This document shows, one piece after another, positions 8,871 to 14,599 of a stretch of 64,000 nt of DNA (the first letter of the stretch is position 1; the number at the start of each line of letters is the position of its first letter). The position numbers and the translations under genes were made by a program. The DNA lies in NCBI RefSeq assembly GCF_000172155.1, contig NZ_ABIZ01000001.1, positions 5,489,105-5,553,104 of the forward strand, read 5' to 3'. The stretch is from Verrucomicrobium spinosum DSM 4136 = JCM 18804 (GTDB lineage: Bacteria > Verrucomicrobiota > Verrucomicrobiia > Verrucomicrobiales > Verrucomicrobiaceae). The notes beneath the pieces were generated by a model that made no database searches, was not told where the DNA came from, and saw only the letters and a program-made list of their open reading frames with translations.

Positions 8871-9924
8871 CATTCCGGTCGTTGAACGCCTGCAGGGGCT
8901 CGTGGTGGGAGCCGCGCTGGGCGATGCCTTGGGCCTTCCTTCGGAAGGACTCACCCGACAGCGCATCGCCCGGCTCTGGCCAGGGCCGCTCACGCATCGC
9001 TTCATCGCGGGACGGGGCATGGGCAGTGATGATACCGAGCACCTCGTCTTCACCGCCCTGGCCATTCTGAAGTCCCAGGGAGACACTGCGTTGTTTCAAA
9101 CAACTCTGGCCAGACATTTGCGATGGTGGCTGCTGCTCCTGCCTGCCGGAGTCGGGCTCGCCACCGCGCACGCCCTGGTCAAACTCTGGCTGGGATGGAA
9201 ACCAGGACGAAATGGCGTCTTCTCCGCCGGCAATGGACCTGGCATGCGCAGCAGCGTCATCGGTGCCGTTCTGTCTGGATCACCAGACCTCATAACACCG
9301 TACGTCACCGCATCCACGCGACTGACTCACACGGATCCCAAGGCCCTCACCGGAGCCCTGGCCCTGGCCCATTCCGCCGCGTGGATCCGCGCAGCAGACG
9401 CCCCCTTGAAGGAATTGTTTCTCAACTGGGAAAGTCTCAGCATGGATCAAGAATGGCGTAACGCCGTGTCATTGATCCAAAGCTGCCATGGAGCACAAGC
9501 ATCTGTTTCCGAATATGCCGCTCGCTTTGGCTGCACCCGACGTGTGTCTGGATACATCTACCACAGCGTTCCGATGGCGCTCTATGCCTGGCTCCACCAT
9601 CGCGGCAACTATTCGGACACCCTTACCGAGGTGGTTCGTTGCGGCGGTGATACCGACACGGTTGCTGCCATGGCCGGAGCCCTGGCTGGCCTTGACGTTG
9701 GCATCCATGGCATCCCCGCCCCATGGAGAAAAGGCTGGTGCGACTGGCCGATCACTCAAGAGTACCTGCTTGATCTAGGCAGACATCTGGCCGCATTTAA
9801 CCCGACTTCTCCATCGCCGACCATTCCAGACAAACCGCATTGGGCGCTGGTGCTGCCACGGAACCTCTTGTTCCTGTTTGTGGTCCTCTGCCACGGATTC
9901 CGCCGGCTCTTGCCGCCGTACTGA
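8857..9924 (+). CDS. ADP-ribosylglycohydrolase (DraG/ARH family)
   Basis: The protein has 355 residues from the ATG at 8857, which overlaps the end of the macrodomain gene. The family's dinuclear Mg-binding motifs are present: GALGD-type opening (GAALGDALG, residues 18-26), GSDDT at 56-60, and CGGDTDTVAAMAGALAGL near residue 263. ARH/DraG enzymes remove ADP-ribose from arginine, serine or other acceptors, or hydrolyse poly- or O-acetyl-ADP-ribose. An unusual feature is a hydrophobic C-terminus (PRNLLFLFVVLCHGFRR) that could anchor the enzyme to the membrane. It is the second ADP-ribose-removing enzyme in the operon. Confidence 0.9.
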   Translation: MAPNNIPVVERLQGLVVGAALGDALGLPSEGLTRQRIARLWPGPLTHRFIAGRGMGSDDTEHLVFTALAILKSQGDTALFQTTLARHLRWWLLLLPAGVGLATAHALVKLWLGWKPGRNGVFSAGNGPGMRSSVIGAVLSGSPDLITPYVTASTRLTHTDPKALTGALALAHSAAWIRAADAPLKELFLNWESLSMDQEWRNAVSLIQSCHGAQASVSEYAARFGCTRRVSGYIYHSVPMALYAWLHHRGNYSDTLTEVVRCGGDTDTVAAMAGALAGLDVGIHGIPAPWRKGWCDWPITQEYLLDLGRHLAAFNPTSPSPTIPDKPHWALVLPRNLLFLFVVLCHGFRRLLPPY

Positions 9925-10048
9925 CTCCGGTCGCACGCCGCCAGCATCACCGTCTCACACGGCCCTTCATACCTGACTCAATAGTCATGGAACCTGCAAA
10001 GGCAGAGTTTTCTCCATTCCAGAACTCACGCCATCGTGCCACCTCCCC

Positions 10049-10498
10049 ATGCAACTCATGCTCTTCACCGGCATCCCGGCCTCAGGCAAGTCGTTGTTTT
10101 ACAAGCAACGGTTTGCTGACACGCACGTCCGCATCAACCTCGACATGCTGCGCACCCGCCACCGGGAGTCCATCCTCTACCGCTCCTGTCTGGAAGGCAA
10201 GGCCCAGATGGTCGTGGACAACACGAACCTCACCCGGGCGGCCAGGGCGGACTACATCCGTCGCGCGCGGCTCAATCACTTCTCCATTCATGGGTACTTC
10301 TTTGATGCCGATGTGGAAGAGGCGTTGCGACGCAACACCACCCGCACCGGCATGGCCCGGGTCCCGGAGGTGGCCATCCTGACCGCCGCCAAGAACCTCG
10401 AACCGCCTTCGTACGATGAAGGCTATGATCAATTGAGCGTCGTCCGCATCGAAGCAGGCTCGTTTATCGTGGAGGAATATGCTTGTGAGATTCGATGA
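10049..10498 (+). CDS. small P-loop kinase (AAA_33, polynucleotide-kinase-like)
   Basis: The protein has 149 residues. A Walker A motif, GIPASGKS, is at residues 8-15. It is followed by the NLDMLR block and VVDNTNLT, a pattern seen in T4-Pnk-like and other AAA_33 kinases that phosphorylate polynucleotide or small nucleotide 5'-OH ends. There is no fused phosphatase or ligase domain. It lies 124 nt after the ARH gene and its 3' end overlaps the thg1 start by 20 nt (or 14 nt if thg1 starts at the GTG at 10485). In this context a role in healing RNA 5' ends before Thg1 acts is plausible; NAD or ADP-ribose derivatives are alternative substrates. Confidence 0.78.
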   Translation: MQLMLFTGIPASGKSLFYKQRFADTHVRINLDMLRTRHRESILYRSCLEGKAQMVVDNTNLTRAARADYIRRARLNHFSIHGYFFDADVEEALRRNTTRTGMARVPEVAILTAAKNLEPPSYDEGYDQLSVVRIEAGSFIVEEYACEIR

Positions 10499-10889
10499 TC
10501 TTGAAAACAAAATGAGGGCCCTGGAAGCCCTGGAAGACGCACGGTTCATGCCGGGCGTCTTTGCGGTGGCGCGTGTCGATGGTCGGTCCTTCACCCGGCT
10601 GACCAAAGAAATCGCCAACTTCGAAGCCCCCTTCGATCTCCGCTTTAGCGACTACATGGCCGCAACCGCTCTGCACCTCTGCAATTGCGGATTCCAGGCC
10701 ATCTACGCCTATACCCAGAGCGACGAGATCTCCCTGCTATTCCGCGCTGAAGATGAAACCTTTCAACGCAAACTGCGAAAATGGAACTCCATCCTCGCCT
10801 CAGAGGCTGGGGCGGTGTTTTCGCTCCGTTTGGGCATGCCAGCAGCTTTTGACTGCCGGATCATCCCGCTGCCCAATAAAAAGTCTGTT
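10479..10889 (+). pseudogene. thg1: tRNA(His) guanylyltransferase-like protein, N-terminal part (split by IS)
   Basis: These 137 codons match the N-terminal, catalytic part of Thg1: FDDLENKMR, VARVDGRSFTRL with the first metal-binding Asp-Gly, YTQSDEISLLF with the second Asp-Glu pair, and RKLRKWNSILASEAG. Thg1-like enzymes add nucleotides in the 3'-5' direction to tRNA or damaged RNA 5' ends. The frame breaks at the IS insertion and runs 23 codons into the element, stopping at 10958. GGAGG at 10471-10475 favours the GTG at 10485 as start (9-nt spacing), though the ATG at 10479 is also possible. The palm carboxylates remain but the C-terminal tRNA-contacting half is cut off, so this product is probably inactive. 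Confidence 0.9.
10881..10889. repeat. target-site duplication, left copy (AAGTCTGTT)
   Basis: The 9-nt sequence AAGTCTGTT directly precedes the left end of the IS4-type element and recurs at 12316-12324 directly after its right end. It codes K-S-V in the thg1 frame on both sides. Confidence 0.95.
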
Positions 10890-10926
10890 CACAGCCGTCC
10901 CACAGCGAAACAAAAAGGTGACTGGC

Positions 10927-10950
10927 GGCCTACCCCACACAGGGTAGGCC
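10927..10950 (+). promoter_or_regulatory. hairpin directly upstream of IS transposase start
   Basis: GGCCTACCC at 10927-10935 pairs perfectly with GGGTAGGCC at 10942-10950 around a 6-nt loop. The stem ends 4 nt before the transposase ATG. In read-through RNA from the host operon it would cover the start region. Hairpins of this kind in IS10 and IS50 protect against activation by outside transcription. Confidence 0.6.
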
Positions 10951-10954
10951 TGAG

Positions 10955-12208
10955 ATGAAATTCAAACCAGCCAAAGTCATTGGAAGCGTTCTGGGGCAGC
11001 TTTGCAAGCTCATTCCCGGGCACTTGGTCGCGAACCTCTGCGCTCAACACCACCACGGCAGCCAGCCGCGCACCTTCAGTTCCTGGAGTCACGTGGTCAG
11101 CCTGCTCTACGCGCAACTGACACACTCCATCAGTCTCAACGATGTGTGCGACAGCTTGAGGCATCATGCCGGGGCCCTCGCTGCCATCCGCGGAGCGACA
11201 CCGCCAGCCCGCAACACCCTGTCCCATGCCAATAAGAATCGGGACAGCGACCTGATGGAGACCCTCTTTTGGAAGATGTTGGATCATCTCCAGCATCGGC
11301 ACCCCGGGTTTGGCCTGCGCTATGAAGGACTGCCCCGGCGGTTTAGACGGGCCATCTACGCCATCGACTCCAGCACCATCGCCCTGGTGGCCAACTGTAT
11401 GAGTTGGGCCAAGCACCGGCAGCGCAAGGCGGCGGCCAAGCTCCATTTGCGTCTCAACCTGCAAACCTTCCTGCCAGCCTTTGCCATCATCGAAGAAGCC
11501 TCTCATCATGATGACTCGCGCTCCCGCGCGCTTTGTGCCAGCCTCAAAGACGGGGAAATTGCCTTGTTTGACAAGGCTTACATCAACTTTGCCCACCTCT
11601 GGGAGTTGACCGGGCGGGGCATCTTCTGGGTCACCCGTGCCAAGGACAACATGAGCTACCGGGTGACGCGCAAGCTCCAGGCACGGCCGCAAGGCAAGGT
11701 GCTGCGCGATGACCTCATTGTGCTCAAAGGAGCCAGGAGCCTTTCGCAACATCCCGGCCCGCTGCGCCGGGTGGAGATGCTCGTGGAGCTTGACGGCAAG
11801 GAAGTGCGCATGGCCTTTATCACCAACCAGACAGAATGGGCCGCCAGCACGGTAGGAGAACTCTACCAGAGCCGCTGGGGCATTGAAGTGTTCTTCAAGC
11901 AGATCAAGCAAACGCTCTGCATCTGTGATTTTTTGGGACATAGCAAAAACGCGATCCGCTGGCAGCTCTGGGCGGCCCTGTTGCTCTATGTGCTGCTGCG
12001 GTTCCTGGCACAAGTATCGGGCTGGCCGCACAGCTTCACCCGCCTCTTCACGATGATCCGAGGGGTGACTTGGAGCCGGGTGGATCTGCTCAGATTGCTG
12101 GCGTTCTATGGGACAGCAGGCGGTCCATGGAAGATGCGAGCCAGCCCGCAAAGCGTGTATCTGCCTGGGCTGGAGCCCCCCGTCTATGGGACAGCAGGCG
12201 TCGCATAA
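10955..12208 (+). CDS. IS4 family transposase (DDE, DUF4372 type)
   Basis: The protein has 417 residues. An N-terminal DUF4372-like region (FSSWSHVVSLLYAQLTHSISL) precedes the RNase-H-fold DDE domain, with catalytic Asp in IYAIDSS and in ALFDKAYINF and Glu in the IS4 YREK signature (LYQSRWGIEVFFKQIK: Y-x2-R-x3-E-x6-K). The ATG overlaps the stop of the truncated thg1 reading frame as ATGA (10955-10958), so ribosomes ending thg1 could restart on the transposase. The gene is full length with no frameshift, so the element may be active. Confidence 0.95.
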   Translation: MKFKPAKVIGSVLGQLCKLIPGHLVANLCAQHHHGSQPRTFSSWSHVVSLLYAQLTHSISLNDVCDSLRHHAGALAAIRGATPPARNTLSHANKNRDSDLMETLFWKMLDHLQHRHPGFGLRYEGLPRRFRRAIYAIDSSTIALVANCMSWAKHRQRKAAAKLHLRLNLQTFLPAFAIIEEASHHDDSRSRALCASLKDGEIALFDKAYINFAHLWELTGRGIFWVTRAKDNMSYRVTRKLQARPQGKVLRDDLIVLKGARSLSQHPGPLRRVEMLVELDGKEVRMAFITNQTEWAASTVGELYQSRWGIEVFFKQIKQTLCICDFLGHSKNAIRWQLWAALLLYVLLRFLAQVSGWPHSFTRLFTMIRGVTWSRVDLLRLLAFYGTAGGPWKMRASPQSVYLPGLEPPVYGTAGVA

Positions 12209-12315
12209 CGGAGCAGGACCGCCCCGTTTGAGAAATCACTTTCGCAAAAGGCACTTCAAAACATCACCAACTCAAGCCTCTGGCGCTGCTTTTGCAGGGC
12301 TATGGGATGACTGTG

Positions 12316-12324
12316 AAGTCTGTT
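12316..12324. repeat. target-site duplication, right copy (AAGTCTGTT)
   Basis: This is the right-hand copy of the 9-bp duplication. The next base, 12325, resumes the thg1 frame (GTA GAA TAC). Confidence 0.95.
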
Positions 12325-12687
12325 GTAGAATACTTCTCCTGGCGTCAGGAAGATTCATGGAGGAATGCCCTCAATGCCCACTGCTACTGGCTCCTGCGCC
12401 GTCAGGGTGCAAGCATTGCCGCAGCCACTGATCGCCTCCGAGGCGCCTCAGTCCGGACCAAACACGAACTCTTGATGCAAGGCGGCATCAACTTTGGCAG
12501 TTTGCCCGGCTGGCAAAAGCGCGGTGTCGGCGTCTATCGCAGGCCAGAGCTCCGGTCTGGGTTCAACCCGATAACTGAACAAACTGTCCAAACGACGCGT
12601 CAGGCGTTCCATGTTGATCGGGAACTGCCCGGCAAGGCGGAATACGAGGCGTTTATGATGGCGCGGTTGCAGGAAACGAGTGCTTAG
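12325..12687 (+). pseudogene. thg1: tRNA(His) guanylyltransferase-like protein, C-terminal part (split by IS)
   Basis: These 120 codons plus stop match the C-terminal half of Thg1: VVEYFSWRQEDSWRNALNAHCYWLLRRQG, then GGINFGSLPGWQKRGVGVY and the final FHVDRELP block. It lacks the metal-binding residues, which are in the fragment ending at 10889. Joined to that fragment with one copy of the target duplication, the frame is continuous and gives a 257-residue protein, a normal Thg1 size. No other disabling change is visible, so only the insertion breaks the gene. Confidence 0.92.
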
Positions 12688-12765
12688 GGCGCCTAGCGGT
12701 TCGTTTTTCTCGCCCCCTTACCGGACTACTGACACTCCCCCCCCAACACGTCTCCCCTCTGCCTC

Positions 12766-12811
12766 CGTCCCGGAGGGACGTCGGACTGTAGCCGGTGGTG
12801 ACAACCACCGG
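12766..12811 (+). repeat. long REP unit, left copy (two hairpins)
   Basis: The unit holds a hairpin CGTCCC-GGA-GGGACG (12766-12780) and, after a GTCGGAC linker, a perfect 8-bp hairpin CCGGTGGT/ACCACCGG with loop GACA (12792-12811). It recurs inverted at 13391-13436, identical at 43 of 46 positions. Confidence 0.88.
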
Positions 12812-12833
12812 ACCATCTCCTACCCTACCGCCC

Positions 12834-12858
12834 GCGTCCCGGAGGGACGCCGGATCGG
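12834..12858 (+). repeat. short REP unit, left copy
   Basis: The hairpin GCGTCCC-GGA-GGGACGC is followed by CGGATCGG. It recurs inverted at 13345-13369 with one difference in 25. It sits directly beside the 3' end of the transposase gene. Confidence 0.88.
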
Positions 12859-12861
12859 CCG

Positions 12862-13308
12862 CTACCACAAGTAGCGCTCATCGTACGATACCATACCCGC
12901 TTGGAGCATCTCAATGTACTCTTCTTGAAACGACTTTACCCGGTGATGCTTGTCCTGATTCTGGATGTACCGCGCCACTCGTTCCAGATGAGACGGACTG
13001 ACGGAGAACGCTCCATATCCCTCCTGCCAGGCAAATCCCGCCAGACGCAGTTCCTCGTGTATCCATCGTGAAGACACGCTCTTCATTCGTTGCACAACGT
13101 CGGCGAGACATTGTGTGGCCCGTAGGCCAATTAGTGCGTGGAGATGATCCCCCATTCCGCCAATCATATGAGGAAAAACGTTCTCTGCCGTGAGTACTCC
13201 CCCGATGTACTCATGGACACGAGGCCGAGGCGTTGGGGCAAGCCACGGTTCACGATTTTTGGTGCTGAAGACGACGTGAACATGGAAAGCCAGATGCGTT
13301 GACGGCAT
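12862..13308 (-). CDS. REP-associated tyrosine transposase (RAYT, Y1/HUH family)
   Basis: The protein has about 148 residues from the ATG at 13308 (MPSTHLAFHVHVVFSTKNREP), the usual N-terminus of the family. In-frame ATGs at 13317, 13326 and 13329 are alternatives, with a GGGAAG just before 13329. HUH-type residues are seen in GDHLHALIG and the catalytic Tyr lies in ARYIQNQDKHH, followed by FQEEY. RAYTs are single-strand transposases that mobilise or maintain REP palindromes. Here two REP types flank the gene in mirror order on both sides, which strongly supports the assignment. The gene is on the opposite strand to its neighbours. Confidence 0.9.
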   Translation of the reverse strand: MPSTHLAFHVHVVFSTKNREPWLAPTPRPRVHEYIGGVLTAENVFPHMIGGMGDHLHALIGLRATQCLADVVQRMKSVSSRWIHEELRLAGFAWQEGYGAFSVSPSHLERVARYIQNQDKHHRVKSFQEEYIEMLQAGMVSYDERYLW

Positions 13309-13344
13309 CCCATACATTTGGTGCATCATCTTCCCGTGTGCAAT

Positions 13345-13369
13345 CCGATCCAGCGTCCCTCCGGGACGC
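13345..13369 (-). repeat. short REP unit, right copy (inverted)
   Basis: This is the reverse complement of 12834-12858 with one difference. It lies 36 nt upstream of the transposase start. Confidence 0.88.
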
Positions 13370-13390
13370 AATGCGTGTGAGAACGACAGA

Positions 13391-13436
13391 CCGGTGGTTG
13401 TCACCACCGGCTACTGTCCGACGTTCCTCCGGAACG
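13391..13436 (-). repeat. long REP unit, right copy (inverted)
   Basis: This is the reverse complement of 12766-12811 at 43 of 46 positions. Two of the three differences are paired within one stem (CGTCCC/GGGACG against CGTTCC/GGAACG), so the hairpin is kept by compensatory change. Confidence 0.88.
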
Positions 13437-13500
13437 AGCATCCGCCTCCCGCCCCCACCCCGTTGCAACACCCAGCCCCTCCACATCGTTACACCGTCGT

Positions 13501-14433
13501 ATGCGTTTTCTCCCGCCCGCCTTCAACATCCTCGCCCTCTCCGGCCTGCTGACCTCCTTTGCACTTTCCGCCGACACTCCCCCCGCCACCTCCCCCATCC
13601 CCGCCCCAGCTACCTCACCCGCCCCTGCCAAACCCAAATCCAAGGACTACGTCGACACCCTTGGCGAAGGGCTGCAGCCCACCCGCTCCATCACGTACAA
13701 GACCATCGGAGATCGCCAGCTTCAGCTTCACATCTTTGAACCCGCTAGCTTCAAGACCACCGACAAGCGCACCTGCTACATCACCATTCACGGCGGTGGA
13801 TGGGTCGGCATGACCCCCGCACGTATGTTCCCCTTTGCAGACCATTTCGCAAAGCTCGGCATGGTGGGCATCAGCGTTCAGTACCGCCTCTACAACGCCA
13901 AAACCCAGACGACGGTCTTTGATTGCGTCAAAGATGCCCGCACGGCCGTGCGCTACGTCCGCGCGCACGCTGCGGACCTCGGCATCGATCCCACCAAGAT
14001 CATTGTCAGCGGAGGTTCTGCGGGCGGGCATCTCGCTGCCGCCACCGCCTTCTTTGACGGCGTCAACGAAACCGGTGAAGACACATCGGTCTCCTGCAAG
14101 CCCAACGCACTGATCCTGCTCTTCCCCGTGATCGACACCTCTACCGAAGGCTATGGCAATGCCAAGGTCGGGAAGGACTGGCAGACCATCTCCCCCGCCC
14201 ACCAAGTCACTCCCGGAGCACCACCCACCCTGGTCTTCCACGGCACTGGCGATACCGTGACTCCTTTCAAAGGAGCCAAAGCTTTCCACGAAGCCATGCT
14301 CAAGGCTGGCAATCGCTGCGAACTCGACATCAATGAGGGCGGTGCCCACGGCTACCTGATGCGCACCCAGCCGCTCTATGACGACACCCAGACCAAGACG
14401 GAAGTTTTCCTCCGCTCACTCGGTCTGCTTTGA
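13501..14433 (+). CDS. secreted alpha/beta hydrolase (esterase/lipase-like)
   Basis: The protein has 310 residues. A signal peptide (~24 residues, ending near ALSA) is followed by a Pro/Ala-rich linker. The alpha/beta hydrolase domain has the oxyanion HGGGW at residues 97-101, the nucleophile elbow GGSAGG with Ser173, and late Asp (GTGDTVTP) and His (GGAHGY) residues that complete the triad. These are features of the hormone-sensitive-lipase/BD-FAE type, often acting on acetylated or feruloylated polysaccharides. It is on the plus strand after the RAYT element and may be transcribed with the following secreted-protein genes; the substrate is unknown. Confidence 0.88.
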   Translation: MRFLPPAFNILALSGLLTSFALSADTPPATSPIPAPATSPAPAKPKSKDYVDTLGEGLQPTRSITYKTIGDRQLQLHIFEPASFKTTDKRTCYITIHGGGWVGMTPARMFPFADHFAKLGMVGISVQYRLYNAKTQTTVFDCVKDARTAVRYVRAHAADLGIDPTKIIVSGGSAGGHLAAATAFFDGVNETGEDTSVSCKPNALILLFPVIDTSTEGYGNAKVGKDWQTISPAHQVTPGAPPTLVFHGTGDTVTPFKGAKAFHEAMLKAGNRCELDINEGGAHGYLMRTQPLYDDTQTKTEVFLRSLGLL

Positions 14434-14599
14434 GGGGCGGATCCTCGACATCGCATCGAAATCCAAACCTCTGGGATTTTGAATCTGTCGTAACCAGCCC
14501 TGCCGTGTGATCGTCTCATGCAGGACGAGGGGGGAATGGCGGACCAGCCTGGCCGCCACTCCCCGCTTCGAACACCACCTTCTCCCGCTTTGCCCTGCC

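Larger units (their letters stand above)
10890..12315 (+). mobile_element. complete IS4-family insertion sequence, 1,426 bp
   Basis: The ends are imperfect terminal inverted repeats: CACAGCCGTCCCACAGC on the left and CACAGTCATCCCATAGC read inward from the right, matching at 14 of 17 positions. A 9-bp target duplication flanks them. The element holds one transposase gene in the same direction as the host operon and about 107 nt of noncoding right end. Duplication length, end sequence and the transposase signature all fit the IS4 family. The perfect target duplication suggests a fairly recent insertion. Confidence 0.95.

Noticed and set aside
10889-12151. A 420-residue minus-strand open frame inside the IS4 element
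   Set aside because: It is antisense to a full-length transposase with its DDE and YREK motifs intact.
5927-12687. Interpreting the ADP-ribose cluster as a DarT1-type toxin-antitoxin pair
   Set aside because: NADAR is present but no DarT-like ADP-ribosyltransferase is encoded next to it, and the other genes point to repair and turnover rather than a two-gene toxin module.
12766-13436. Possible CRISPR-like repeats
   Set aside because: There are only two pairs of inverted, self-complementary units around a transposase, with no regular spacers; they are REP elements.
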